A DNA stretch of 49,343 nucleotides from Alphaproteobacteria bacterium (lineage in GTDB: Bacteria > Pseudomonadota > Alphaproteobacteria > Oceanibaculales > Oceanibaculaceae), in NCBI GenBank assembly GCA_018823745.1, contig JAHJHR010000010.1, positions 1-49,343 on the forward strand. Reading direction: 5' to 3'. Shown piece by piece: positions 1 through 8,914 of this stretch; within the stretch, counting starts at the first letter, position 1, and each line of letters opens with the position of its first letter. Below the pieces are notes generated by a model that did not search any database, was not told the origin of the DNA, and worked only from the letters and a program-made list of their open reading frames with translations. The translations under genes were made by a program, and so were the position numbers.

Positions 1-1
1 C

Positions 2-700
2 GGCATCGTCCGCTGGTTCCAGTTCGAGGGGAACACCTATGTCGTGCAGGACCTCTCGGCCGGCGCCACCTTCACCGCCAACACCGACCGCGCGATCAAG
101 CTCACCGGCCTGATCGACCTCTCCACCGCGACGCTGAGCACCGCAAACAACACGCTGACCAACGGCAGCGGTGCTACTGAGACCCCGTCGGTGAACCGCA
201 GCATTGCCGGCACCGCCGGTGCAGATACACTCACTGGCGGTATCGGTGAGGATACCATCACTGGCGGCACCGGCGGGGACCTGATGAGCGGCGGCACCGG
301 TGCCGACATATTTGTTCAGTCTGGCGGCGATTCGGTGGCCCGTACCGCCGAGACGATCACGGCGGGCAATCTGGGCGCGGGCGAGACCCTCACCTTCGCC
401 GCCGGCGTGGATGTGATCACCGATTTCGTGTCGGGCACTGACAAGCTGGATGTCGCAACGGCCAACAACCTCACATTCATCGTTGTTCCCGGCGGCGATG
501 GGTCGAACCTGACGGGCAACAACAATTATGCTGTACGCGGCGACTTCACTAGCGGTACCGGCGTCTTCACGACGAACGGCGCTGGCGCGGATCTGCTTGT
601 CATCACCAACGCGGCGAACGCCGATGTCGATGCCGCCGGCCAGAGCGGCATCGTCGTCCTCATGGGCGTAACCTCGATTGTGGGTACCGACCTCATCTGA
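2..700 (+). CDS. RTX calcium-binding secreted protein, C-terminal part (5' truncated by window edge)
   Basis: The frame is open from the first bases of the window, so this is the last 232 residues of a longer protein; the GTG at 44 is probably internal. Three glycine/aspartate nonapeptides of the GGxGxDxxx type lie at about 209-312 and would bind calcium as a beta-roll. A capping segment follows with the sequence DVITDFVSGTDKLDV, as at the C-terminus of type I secreted proteins and Caulobacter-type S-layer proteins. The part before the repeats (FEGNTYVVQDLSAG, then DRAIKLTGLIDLS) resembles a module common near the end of such surface proteins. It is probably a substrate of the type I exporter encoded at 9866-13086. 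What the missing N-terminal part does cannot be told. Confidence 0.85.
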   Translation, partial: GIVRWFQFEGNTYVVQDLSAGATFTANTDRAIKLTGLIDLSTATLSTANNTLTNGSGATETPSVNRSIAGTAGADTLTGGIGEDTITGGTGGDLMSGGTGADIFVQSGGDSVARTAETITAGNLGAGETLTFAAGVDVITDFVSGTDKLDVATANNLTFIVVPGGDGSNLTGNNNYAVRGDFTSGTGVFTTNGAGADLLVITNAANADVDAAGQSGIVVLMGVTSIVGTDLI

Positions 701-723
701 CCGGACCCGCCTGTTGACGGAAC

Positions 724-760
724 GGAAAACCCGCAAGGTTCATGCCTTGCGGGTTTTCCT
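724..760 (+). terminator. Strong intrinsic terminator after the RTX gene
   Basis: A perfect 15-bp inverted repeat (724-738 with 745-759) encloses a 6-base loop. The 3' arm ends in TTTT, and the 5' arm supplies AAAA for the reverse strand. It lies 23 bases after the RTX stop codon and separates it from the sugar operon that starts at 840. Confidence 0.85.
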
Positions 761-839
761 GTATCCGTCCTGTGGACGAATCCGCCCGGGAAGGACAGTA
801 TAGGCGCCGCCGCGGGGGGATAGCGGCAGGAGGGTAGAG

Positions 840-1610
840 ATGAAGGCGGTGATACTGGCGGGCGGCCTCGGGACGCGGATTTCCGAGGAGACGCATCTGA
901 AGCCGAAACCTATGATCGAGATCGGCGGCAAGCCGATCCTGTGGCACATCATGAAGATGTATTCGGCCCATGGCGTGACCGATTTCGTGATCTGCTGCGG
1001 CTATCGCGGCTATGTCATCAAGGAATATTTTGCCAATTACTTCCTGCACATGTCGGATGTCACCTTCGACATGGCTAACAACCGCATGGAAGTGCATGAG
1101 CAGAAATCCGAACCCTGGCGCGTGACGCTGGTCGATACCGGCGAGGACACGATGACCGGCGGGCGGCTGCGCCGCGTTGCCCCCTATCTGGAAGGCGAGG
1201 AGGCCTTCTGCTTCACCTATGGCGATGGTGTGGCGGATATCGACATCTCGGCCGCCCTCGATTTCCACCGCCGGCATGGCCGGGACGCCACGGTGACGGC
1301 GGTGCGTCCGCCGGGCCGCTTCGGCTCGCTGCTGCGCGACGGCGATTCCGTGCGCGGCTTCGTCGAGAAGCCGCGCGGCGATGGCGGCTGGATCAATGGC
1401 GGCTTCTTCGTGTTGTCGCCCAAGGTCATCGGGCGCATCAAGGGTGACCAGACGAGCTGGGAGCTGGAGCCTATGGGAGGGCTTGCCACCGATGACCAGC
1501 TGCGCGCCTTCGAGCATACCGGCTTCTGGCAGCCGATGGACACGCTGCGCGAGAAGAACCTGCTGGAGGAGCTCTGGGAGTCCGGCAAGGCGCCCTGGAA
1601 GATGTGGTGA
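840..1610 (+). CDS. rfbF: Glucose-1-phosphate cytidylyltransferase
   Basis: This enzyme makes CDP-glucose from glucose 1-phosphate and CTP, the first step to CDP-deoxyhexoses. The 256-residue length is normal for the family. The nucleotide-binding loop AGGLGTRI is at residues 7-14, with the conserved [18 protein letters not shown] following, and the metal-binding aspartates are in [10 protein letters not shown] (D129, D133). A clear AGGAGG-type Shine-Dalgarno sequence precedes the ATG. It is the first gene of an operon whose next gene is the matching 4,6-dehydratase, which fixes the pathway assignment. Confidence 0.95.
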   Translation: MKAVILAGGLGTRISEETHLKPKPMIEIGGKPILWHIMKMYSAHGVTDFVICCGYRGYVIKEYFANYFLHMSDVTFDMANNRMEVHEQKSEPWRVTLVDTGEDTMTGGRLRRVAPYLEGEEAFCFTYGDGVADIDISAALDFHRRHGRDATVTAVRPPGRFGSLLRDGDSVRGFVEKPRGDGGWINGGFFVLSPKVIGRIKGDQTSWELEPMGGLATDDQLRAFEHTGFWQPMDTLREKNLLEELWESGKAPWKMW

Positions 1611-2668
1611 TGGAACCGGCATTGGATTTCTGGCGCGGAAAGCGCGTCCTGATAACCGGGCATACCGGCTTCAAGGGCGGTTGGCTGGCGCTTTGGCTGA
1701 CCCGGCTTGGCGCGCGGGTGACAGGGATCGCCCTGCCGCCGAATACGAGTCCGAACCTGTTCGATCTGGCACGCATTGCCGATGGCGTTGACAGCCATTT
1801 CTGCGATATCCGCGATGCCGATGCGCTGTCGCGGCTGGTCCGTTCGGCGCGGCCGGACATCGTCTTCCATCTTGCCGCCCAGCCTTTGGTGCGCGCCAGC
1901 TATGACCTGCCGCTGGAAACCTTCTCCAGCAATGTCATGGGAACGGCACATCTGCTGGAGGCGCTGCGCGGGCTGGAGACGGTCAGGGTTGCGGTGATGG
2001 TGACGACCGACAAGGTCTATCGCAATCATGAGCGGCCACAGCCCTACCGTGAGGATGATCCTCTGGGCGGCCACGACCCCTACAGCGCCAGCAAGGCGGC
2101 CTCGGAGATGGTGATCGCCAGCTACCGCGATGCCTTTCTGGCCGAGCAAGGGGTGGCGGTATCAAGCGCGCGTGCGGGAAATGTCATCGGCGGCGGCGAC
2201 TGGTCGGCGGATCGCCTTATCCCCGACGCGGTGCGGGCATGGCAGGCAGGTGCGGTGCTGGATATCCGCCGGCCCCACGCGGTGCGGCCCTGGCAGCATG
2301 TGCTGGAGCCGCTGGCCGGCTATATCGCGCTGGCGCGGCAATCCTGGGACCGGCCCGATCTGGCTGATGCCTATAATTTCGGTCCGGATAGCGCCGGGGT
2401 GGCCTCGGTACGCGATGTCGTGGAAATGGCCCGTGGGGCTTATGGCGCCGGCGCGGTGCGCTATGGCAATGGCCAGGACGGGCCACATGAGGCCGGCCTG
2501 CTGGCGCTGGATGCCGGCAGGGCGCGGTCAATCCTGAGCATTGCGCCGAAATGGCCGCTTGCGCAGGCCGTGGACCGCGCGCTGGCGTGGTATAGCGCCC
2601 AGCAGAAGGGCAGCGACGCGCGGGCCCTGTGCGAGGCTGAATTTGCCGCCTACGAGACCACCCGATGA
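1610..2668 (+). CDS. rfbG: CDP-glucose 4,6-dehydratase
   Basis: This extended short-chain dehydrogenase converts CDP-glucose to CDP-4-keto-6-deoxyglucose. The Rossmann motif TGHTGFKG is at residues 16-23, typical of RfbG, and the active-site segments TTDKVY and YSASKAASE are both present. The ATG at 1610 shares one base with the rfbF stop (TGATG) and is preferred over the GTG codons six and three bases earlier. It gives 352 residues, normal for the family. The protein uses bound NAD and acts in the cytoplasm. Confidence 0.95.
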   Translation: MEPALDFWRGKRVLITGHTGFKGGWLALWLTRLGARVTGIALPPNTSPNLFDLARIADGVDSHFCDIRDADALSRLVRSARPDIVFHLAAQPLVRASYDLPLETFSSNVMGTAHLLEALRGLETVRVAVMVTTDKVYRNHERPQPYREDDPLGGHDPYSASKAASEMVIASYRDAFLAEQGVAVSSARAGNVIGGGDWSADRLIPDAVRAWQAGAVLDIRRPHAVRPWQHVLEPLAGYIALARQSWDRPDLADAYNFGPDSAGVASVRDVVEMARGAYGAGAVRYGNGQDGPHEAGLLALDAGRARSILSIAPKWPLAQAVDRALAWYSAQQKGSDARALCEAEFAAYETTR

Positions 2669-3225
2669 GCCGGTTCACCGTCCACGATCTGCCGCTTGCC
2701 AGGCTGAAGCTTGTGGAACGCCAGCACCTTGGCGACCATCGCGGTTTCCTGTCCCGGCTGTTCTGCACGGAGGAACTGGCCGAAGCCGGCTGGTTGAGCC
2801 CCATCGCGCAGATCAACCACACACTGACCGCGCGCAAGGGCACGGTGCGCGGCCTGCACTTCCAGCATCCGCCGCATGCCGAGATGAAGCTGGTTTCCTG
2901 CATCAGGGGGGAAGTCTGGGACGTGGCGGTCGATCTGCGGACCGGATCTCCCAGCTTCCTTGCCTGGCATGCCGAGAGATTGTCGGCGGAGAACGGCCGG
3001 GCGCTGCTGATTCCGGAAGGCTTCGCGCATGGTTTTCAGGCTTTGACGGACGAGGCCGAATTGCTCTATTGCCATAGCGCTGCCTATGCGCCGGATGCCG
3101 AGGCGGGGCTCAATCCTGTCGATCCGGCGCTCGCGATTGCCTGGCCGCTGGAGATCGCCGAAATGTCGGACCGGGACCGCGCGCATCCGTTCACCGGGGC
3201 CGGATTTGGGGGAGTGCGTTTGTGA
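2665..3225 (+). CDS. dTDP-4-dehydrorhamnose 3,5-epimerase family protein (RmlC-like)
   Basis: A 186-residue cupin of the RmlC family. The catalytic histidine is in VRGLHFQHPP (H65), and the conserved IPEGFAHGFQ and GLNPVDPALAIAWP segments are present. It begins inside the rfbG stop codon (ATGA). In a CDP-sugar operon it would epimerise the 4-keto-6-deoxy intermediate at C3 and/or C5 rather than act on the dTDP sugar. Which carbon is used cannot be decided from sequence. Confidence 0.88.
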   Translation: MSRFTVHDLPLARLKLVERQHLGDHRGFLSRLFCTEELAEAGWLSPIAQINHTLTARKGTVRGLHFQHPPHAEMKLVSCIRGEVWDVAVDLRTGSPSFLAWHAERLSAENGRALLIPEGFAHGFQALTDEAELLYCHSAAYAPDAEAGLNPVDPALAIAWPLEIAEMSDRDRAHPFTGAGFGGVRL

Positions 3226-4466
3226 AGTGTCGTCATTGCGGGTCGGACCTTGCGCTGCCGTTCCTGGATATGGGCAGCGCGCCGCCCTCCAACGCCTATC
3301 TCGGCGCGGCCGCCTTGCGCGCGCCGGAGGTCTGGTTCCCGCTGCGGTTGCTGGTGTGCGAGACCTGCTGGCTGGTGCAGACGGAAGACCATGCCGGCCG
3401 CGAGGCGCTGTTCACCGAGGATTATGCCTATTTCAGCTCCTTCTCCACTTCCTGGCTCGCCCATGCCGAACGCTATGTGCGGGACATGGCAACCCGCTTC
3501 GGCCTTGGGGCGGACAGCCTGGTGGCCGAGATCGCGGCGAATGACGGCTATCTGCTGCAGTATGTGAAGCAGGCCGGCATTCCCTGCTATGGCGTCGAGC
3601 CGACGGCCGGTACGGCGGCTGCCGCGCGGGCGAAGGGCATCGAGATTATCGAGCGGTTTTTCGGCTCGGCGCTTGCCGGGGAGTTGGCGGCTGAAGGCCG
3701 GGCTGCCGATCTGATCGCGGCCAACAACGTGCTCGCCCATGTGCCGGACATCAATGATTTCACCGCCGGTTTCGCCCGGCTGCTGAAACCGCAGGGCGTG
3801 GCCACCTTCGAATTCCCGCATCTGATGCGCATGGTCGCGGAGACGCAGTTCGACACTGCCTATCACGAACATTACTCCTACCTGTCGCTGCTGGCGGTCG
3901 AGCGCATCTTCAAGGCGAATGGGTTGACTGTCTTCGATGTCGATGAGTTGCCGACCCATGGCGGCAGCCTGCGCGTCTTCGCACAGCGCAGCGATTCTGG
4001 TCGGCATCCAGTGTCCGGCGCCGTCGCTGGCCTGCGCGGCCGGGAAAGTGCCGCTGGAATGGGCGGCGCCGGTTTCTACAGCGGCTTTCAGGTCGAGGCC
4101 GAGCGGGTGAAGGACGATCTGCTCGCCTTCCTGATTGAGGCGAAAAAGCAGGGTCACAAGATTGGCGCCTATGGGGCTGCGGCCAAGGGCAACACACTGC
4201 TGAACTTTGCCGGTGTGCGCCCCGACCTGCTGCCCTATGTGGTGGACCGCAACCCGGCAAAGCAGGACAAGTTCATGCCGGGCAGCCGGATCCCCATCGT
4301 CGCCGAGCAGCATCTCAAAGAAGACCGGCCCGATTTCGTGCTGATCCTGCCCTGGAATTTGCGCGAGGAGGTGACGGCGCAGCTTGCCTATGTCCGTGAC
4401 TGGGGCGGGCGCTTCGTGACCGCCGTGCCCCGTCTGACGGTCACGGAAGGACGGGAGGGGACATGA
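3222..4466 (+). CDS. NDP-sugar C-methyltransferase, zinc-binding type (first copy)
   Basis: A 414-residue three-domain protein of the TylC3/NDP-hexose C-methyltransferase type. An N-terminal zinc-binding module has C3, C6, C46 and C49. A SAM-binding methyltransferase core starts near residue 100 (VAEIAANDGYLLQY). A C-terminal domain carries the family motif GAYGAAAKGNTLLNF. Members transfer a methyl group from SAM to a carbon next to the keto group of an NDP-4-keto sugar, giving a branched sugar. It starts with GTG overlapping the previous stop (GTGA). A paralogue lies two genes downstream. Confidence 0.88.
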   Translation: MKCRHCGSDLALPFLDMGSAPPSNAYLGAAALRAPEVWFPLRLLVCETCWLVQTEDHAGREALFTEDYAYFSSFSTSWLAHAERYVRDMATRFGLGADSLVAEIAANDGYLLQYVKQAGIPCYGVEPTAGTAAAARAKGIEIIERFFGSALAGELAAEGRAADLIAANNVLAHVPDINDFTAGFARLLKPQGVATFEFPHLMRMVAETQFDTAYHEHYSYLSLLAVERIFKANGLTVFDVDELPTHGGSLRVFAQRSDSGRHPVSGAVAGLRGRESAAGMGGAGFYSGFQVEAERVKDDLLAFLIEAKKQGHKIGAYGAAAKGNTLLNFAGVRPDLLPYVVDRNPAKQDKFMPGSRIPIVAEQHLKEDRPDFVLILPWNLREEVTAQLAYVRDWGGRFVTAVPRLTVTEGREGT

Positions 4467-5353
4467 AGGTCCTGCTGACCGGCGGCAGCGGCTTTCTCGG
4501 CCGGCATGTGCTGGCGGCTCTTGCCCGCCACGGCATCGAGACAGTCGCGGTTGGTCGGCGAAAGCCGGAGGGGGCCAGCGCCTTTATCGAGGCCGATTTG
4601 CTGGCGGCAGCGGATTTCGCGGAGATCATGCGCCATGCCGGGGCAACGCATCTGCTGCACCTCGCCTGGTATGCCGAGCATGGCAAATACTGGACCTCGC
4701 CTTTGAACCTGCGCTGGGTGGATGCGACCACGCGGCTGGTCGAGGCGTTCTGCGCGGCGGGCGGGCAGAAGGTGGTGATCGCCGGTACCTGCGCCGAGTA
4801 CGACTGGTCGCATGGCGTCTGCCTTGAGGACACGACGCCGCTGGAACCGACGACGCTGTACGGCGCCGCCAAGGATTCGGCGCGGCGGCTGGCGATGGCG
4901 GTCTGCAGGCAGCACGGCGTGCCCTGCGCCTGGGGCCGTGTGTTCCTGCCCTTCGGCCCCGGCGAATCGGTACAGCGGCTGATCCCCTCGCTGATCGAGG
5001 TTTTCGGAGGGCAGCGTGCTCCCTTTGGCGTGAATGCGGATGCCTGCCGGGATTTCCTGCATGCCAGCGACGTCGCCGAGGCTTTCGTCACGCTGCTGCG
5101 GGCCGACAAGGGGGCAGGCGAGGGGGCGGTCAACATCGCCTCCGGCGCACCGGTGAAGCTGGCCGATCTGGTCGTGATGCTGGCGCAGATGATGGGGGGC
5201 GATGCGAGTATCGTGCTCGATCTGCCGGGCGGCCGGCCAGGAGAGCCGCCGCTGCTGGCCGGCGACAATACGAAACTGAAGGCGCTTGGCTGGGAAATGA
5301 GGACCGCCCTGCACGAAGGGCTGCAAGGAATGATCGACGAGGCCCGCTCATGA
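4463..5353 (+). CDS. NAD(P)-dependent sugar epimerase/reductase (extended SDR)
   Basis: A 296-residue extended SDR. The dinucleotide-binding motif GGSGFLG is at residues 7-13 and the catalytic pair is Y133/K137 in YGAAK, preceded by the AGTCAEY strand. In its operon position the likely role is 4-keto reduction or epimerisation of the methylated nucleotide sugar. It overlaps the first C-methyltransferase by four bases (ATGA) and the second by four bases. The exact substrate is not readable from sequence. Confidence 0.85.
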   Translation: MKVLLTGGSGFLGRHVLAALARHGIETVAVGRRKPEGASAFIEADLLAAADFAEIMRHAGATHLLHLAWYAEHGKYWTSPLNLRWVDATTRLVEAFCAAGGQKVVIAGTCAEYDWSHGVCLEDTTPLEPTTLYGAAKDSARRLAMAVCRQHGVPCAWGRVFLPFGPGESVQRLIPSLIEVFGGQRAPFGVNADACRDFLHASDVAEAFVTLLRADKGAGEGAVNIASGAPVKLADLVVMLAQMMGGDASIVLDLPGGRPGEPPLLAGDNTKLKALGWEMRTALHEGLQGMIDEARS

Positions 5354-6519
5354 CCCGCTGTCCAGTCTGTGAGGGTGCCGACCTCGCGGATTTCGTAAAT
5401 CGCAGCCAGGTGCCAAGCCACCAGAACCTGCTGATGCCCGATGCCGATGCCGCCCGCCATATCGTTCGCGGCGAGTTGGACATGTGCGTCTGCGGGCATT
5501 GCGGCTTCGTGTTCAACCGCTCCTTCGATCTCGCGAAAGTCAGTTACGGCCCCCACTACGACAATACGCAGACCTGCTCCGGCTATTTCGATGGCTATCT
5601 CGACGGGCTGGTCGCCGAACTGGTCGAAAATCACGGCGTGCGCGATTGCACCATTGTCGAGGTTGGCTGCGGCAAGGGGCATTTCCTGCGCAAACTGGTC
5701 GCTTATCCGGGCAGCGGCAATCGCGGCCTCGGCTTCGATCCCACCTATGTCGGTCCCGACAGCGACCTGGACGGACGGCTTTCCTTCTATCGCCGGTTCT
5801 ACGATGCGCAATGCGCGGAGATGAAGGCGGATGTGGTGGTGTGCCGGCATGTGATCGAACATGTGCCGGACCCGCTGGCGATTCTGCAGGCGGTGCATGC
5901 GGCCCTGGCCGGATCGTCGAAGGCACGGGTCTATTTCGAGACGCCCTGCGTGGAGTGGATCCTGCGCAACAAGGTGGTTTGGGATTTCTTCTACGAGCAT
6001 TGTTCGCTGTTTACCGAGAATTCGCTGGGCCTGGCGTTCGAGCGAACCGGCTTCACCGTGCGCCGGGTCGATCACGTGTTCGGCGGCCAGTATCTCTGGC
6101 TGGAGGCGGAGCTTTCCGGTGGCGAGGCGCCGCCTTCGCGCGCACGGCCGGAGACCATGGCCATGGCGAAGGCCTATGCCGAGGCGGAGGCCGGACTGCG
6201 CCAGCGATGGCGCGATTTGGTGGAAAAGCTGGGTGCGCAGGGCAAGGTGGCGCTCTGGGGCGCCGGGGCGAAGGGCGCGACGCTGGCCAACCTGATCGAT
6301 TATGACCGTGCCCTGATCGATTGCGTTGTTGATGTGAATCCGGGTAAGCAGGGTCGCTATATCCCCGGCACCGGCCATCCTATCGTTGCACCCGATTCGC
6401 TTCCGGCGCGTGGTGTCCGGAGCGCGATCCTGATGAACCCGAATTACCGCGACGAGAATCTGGCGCTGCTCGACTCTGCCGGTATCGCCGTGGAGCTGAT
6501 TGATTGGAGTGGCGTATGA
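5350..6519 (+). CDS. SAM-dependent C-methyltransferase, zinc-binding type (second copy)
   Basis: A 389-residue protein with the same layout as the gene at 3222: N-terminal Cys pairs (C4/C7 and C48/C51), a SAM-binding motif VEVGCGKGHFL from residue 103, and a C-terminal domain with LWGAGAKGATLANL. The two copies are divergent rather than a recent duplication, so they probably act on different positions or intermediates of the sugar. It starts inside the preceding stop codon (ATGA). Confidence 0.85.
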   Translation: MTRCPVCEGADLADFVNRSQVPSHQNLLMPDADAARHIVRGELDMCVCGHCGFVFNRSFDLAKVSYGPHYDNTQTCSGYFDGYLDGLVAELVENHGVRDCTIVEVGCGKGHFLRKLVAYPGSGNRGLGFDPTYVGPDSDLDGRLSFYRRFYDAQCAEMKADVVVCRHVIEHVPDPLAILQAVHAALAGSSKARVYFETPCVEWILRNKVVWDFFYEHCSLFTENSLGLAFERTGFTVRRVDHVFGGQYLWLEAELSGGEAPPSRARPETMAMAKAYAEAEAGLRQRWRDLVEKLGAQGKVALWGAGAKGATLANLIDYDRALIDCVVDVNPGKQGRYIPGTGHPIVAPDSLPARGVRSAILMNPNYRDENLALLDSAGIAVELIDWSGV

Positions 6520-7283
6520 AACTGACCATCGACACCGAAGCGGCCAGCCTGACCCTGGAAGAGGGGGGCAAGAGCAGCACGCTGGACCTCTATTCGAAAG
6601 AGGCGTTCGAGGCGATCTCCCGGCAATGGGTCCGGGTCGGGTGGAACCAGAAATACCAGTATAATTTCAGCTGGATGGGCCGCCCCGTGATCCAGTTGCC
6701 GGAGGATATGCTGCGCATTCAGGAGGCGATCTTCGAGGTGCAGCCCGATGTCATCATCGAGACCGGCGTGGCGCATGGCGGCTCCCTCATTTTCTATTCC
6801 AGCCTGTGCCGGGCCATGGACAAGGGGCGCATCATCGGCATCGATATCGAAATCCGCCCGCATAACCGCACGGCCATCGAGGCGCATCCCCTGTTCGACC
6901 GGATCACGCTGATCGAGGGCAGCTCGACGGCCCCGGAGGTGGTGTCGCAGGTGAAATCACTAGTGAAACCGGGGGAAACCGTCATGGTTATCCTGGATTC
7001 CAACCACAGCTATGCCCATGTTCGCGACGAGTTGGCGGCCTATGCCGGCATGGTCACCGCCGGCTCGTACATCGTTGCCACGGATGGCATCATGTTCGAC
7101 CTTGCGGATGTGCCACGCGGCACGGCGGAATGGGTGGACGATAATCCGCGGACGGCGGCCCTGGAGTTTGCCGCGGATAACAGGAATTTCACCCTGCAGC
7201 AGCCCGCCTGGCCGTTCAGGGAAAGCGATCTGACGGAAAACATTACGCATTGGCCGGCGGCATGGCTGAAGAAAACCTCCTGA
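6516..7283 (+). CDS. CmcI-family protein (cephalosporin hydroxylase / sugar O-methyltransferase type)
   Basis: A 255-residue protein matching the CmcI family, whose members in polysaccharide clusters are usually SAM-dependent O-methyltransferases despite the hydroxylase name. The SAM-binding motif ETGVAHGGS is at residues 82-90, followed by IIGIDIEIRPHNR and VILDSNHSYAHV. The ATG at 6516 overlaps the upstream stop (ATGA) and is preferred over the TTG at 6504. It is the last gene of the overlapping chain and probably methylates a sugar hydroxyl. The substrate is unknown. Confidence 0.82.
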   Translation: MKLTIDTEAASLTLEEGGKSSTLDLYSKEAFEAISRQWVRVGWNQKYQYNFSWMGRPVIQLPEDMLRIQEAIFEVQPDVIIETGVAHGGSLIFYSSLCRAMDKGRIIGIDIEIRPHNRTAIEAHPLFDRITLIEGSSTAPEVVSQVKSLVKPGETVMVILDSNHSYAHVRDELAAYAGMVTAGSYIVATDGIMFDLADVPRGTAEWVDDNPRTAALEFAADNRNFTLQQPAWPFRESDLTENITHWPAAWLKKTS

Positions 7284-7344
7284 TCATCAGGTTTTACTTG
7301 GCTTGCACGATGGCGCTTGACGGTATTTTTGGTTCGGAGGGGCT

Positions 7345-8883
7345 ATGACTTCGTGGGCATCTGGCTATGTTGCAGATCTGGAATATTCACGGGGTGTATA
7401 CCGTGAGATGGTTCCGGGACTGTTGAATCTGAATCTGCTTGCGCAGCAGGTTCAGCCTGTCCCCGCCCTGTCGAACGGTCGTCCCTTCGCCTTCGCCGAA
7501 CTTGGCTGCGGCCATGGCCTGACAGCCACCATGATCGCAGCGGCCTATCCGCAGGCCCAGGTATATGCCACCGACTTCAACCCCGCCCATATTGTCGGTG
7601 CCACCCGGCTGGCGGAAAAAGCGGGGCTGAAGAACATTCATCTGTATGAGCACAGTTTCGCCGAGTTTCTGAACAGCGACCTGCCGGATTTCGACGTGGT
7701 TTCCCTGCATGGGGTCTATAGCTGGATCAGCGACGAGAACCGCAAGCTGATTCGCGATTTCCTGTACGCCAAGCTGAAGCCAGGCGGTCTCTGCTATATT
7801 TCGTACAACACGCTGCCCGGCTGGAGTACGGCCGCGCCGATGCGCAAGCTGATGATCGAGATGGGCGCCGGCGAGATGGGCAAGTCGATGCCGGGGCGCA
7901 TCGATTCGGCTCTCGATTTTCTGGGGAAGCTCAAAGACGCGAATGCCGGGTTTTTCAGGAGTAATCCGGCGGCGGCCGCCCGGCTGGAGGGAATGGGAAA
8001 ACACAGCCGCAATTATCTCGCGCATGAATATATGAATCGCGACTGGACGCTGTTCTACCATTGCGATGTCGCGCGCGAACTGGCGGAGGCCAAGCTTGTT
8101 TTCGCGGCTTCGGCGCATCCCGGCGACCATGTTGATGTGGTGAATCTGACGCCTGACCAGCAGCTTCTGGTCGCCGGAGTCACTGACCCTGGCTTGCGCG
8201 AGACCGTGCGCGATTTCTGTGTGAGCCAGCAATTCCGCCGCGACATTTTTGTAAAAGGGCTGTTGCGCCTTGCGGCGCAGGAGCAGGCGGCAGCGCTGTC
8301 ATCCATGCGCTTTGCGCTGACCGTACCGCGCGCTGCCCTTGGACTGAAGGCAACCTTCCCGGTCGGGGAGGTCAATCTGCAGCCGGAAGTGTATGAGCCG
8401 GTTGCCGATGCGTTGAAGGACAAGCCAAAGAGTGTTGCCGAATTGCTGGCGGCGGAGCCCTTGCAGAGTCTGGGCTACCAGAAGGTACAACAAGCGCTGT
8501 TGATCCTGACCTCGACCGGACAGATCAGTCCCGTGCAGGAGGATAAGCAGATGCGCGAGGCAAAGCCTGGTTGCGACCGGTTGAATCTCGCCATCATGGA
8601 ATACGCCAGGTATTCTTCCGATATCACCTATCTGGTCAGCCCGCTCACCGGGTCCGGCGTGCCTGTTGATCGCTTCGTCCAGTTGATGCTGCTGGCAAGG
8701 CGACAGAACCAGAAGGATATGGCCGGTTTCGTCTGGTCGGTGCTCGCCAGCCAGGGGCAGCGCATTGTCAAGGATGGCAAGGCACTGGAAACGCCGGAAG
8801 ACAACATGTCTGAACTCCGCCTGCGGGAGCAGGAGTTTATCGAGAAATCCCTGCCCCTGCTCACCTATCTCGGCATTGCTTGA
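7345..8883 (+). CDS. SAM methyltransferase with methyltransferase regulatory domain (protein-lysine methyltransferase type)
   Basis: A 512-residue protein. The SAM-binding motif ELGCGHG is at residues 52-58, followed by YATDFNP and the segment SLHGVYSWISDENR. A middle region matching the methyltransferase regulatory domain and a long C-terminal domain come after. This architecture is shared with Rickettsia-type enzymes that methylate lysines of outer-membrane proteins; that link is from family knowledge and is not shown here. A strong GGAGGGG Shine-Dalgarno sequence precedes the ATG. The next gene encodes SapC and the type I exporter is close by, so a surface or secreted protein is a plausible substrate. 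Confidence 0.82.
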   Translation: MTSWASGYVADLEYSRGVYREMVPGLLNLNLLAQQVQPVPALSNGRPFAFAELGCGHGLTATMIAAAYPQAQVYATDFNPAHIVGATRLAEKAGLKNIHLYEHSFAEFLNSDLPDFDVVSLHGVYSWISDENRKLIRDFLYAKLKPGGLCYISYNTLPGWSTAAPMRKLMIEMGAGEMGKSMPGRIDSALDFLGKLKDANAGFFRSNPAAAARLEGMGKHSRNYLAHEYMNRDWTLFYHCDVARELAEAKLVFAASAHPGDHVDVVNLTPDQQLLVAGVTDPGLRETVRDFCVSQQFRRDIFVKGLLRLAAQEQAAALSSMRFALTVPRAALGLKATFPVGEVNLQPEVYEPVADALKDKPKSVAELLAAEPLQSLGYQKVQQALLILTSTGQISPVQEDKQMREAKPGCDRLNLAIMEYARYSSDITYLVSPLTGSGVPVDRFVQLMLLARRQNQKDMAGFVWSVLASQGQRIVKDGKALETPEDNMSELRLREQEFIEKSLPLLTYLGIA

Positions 8884-8914
8884 GCCGAACTCTCCGTAAT
8901 CGATTGGCTTTCCC

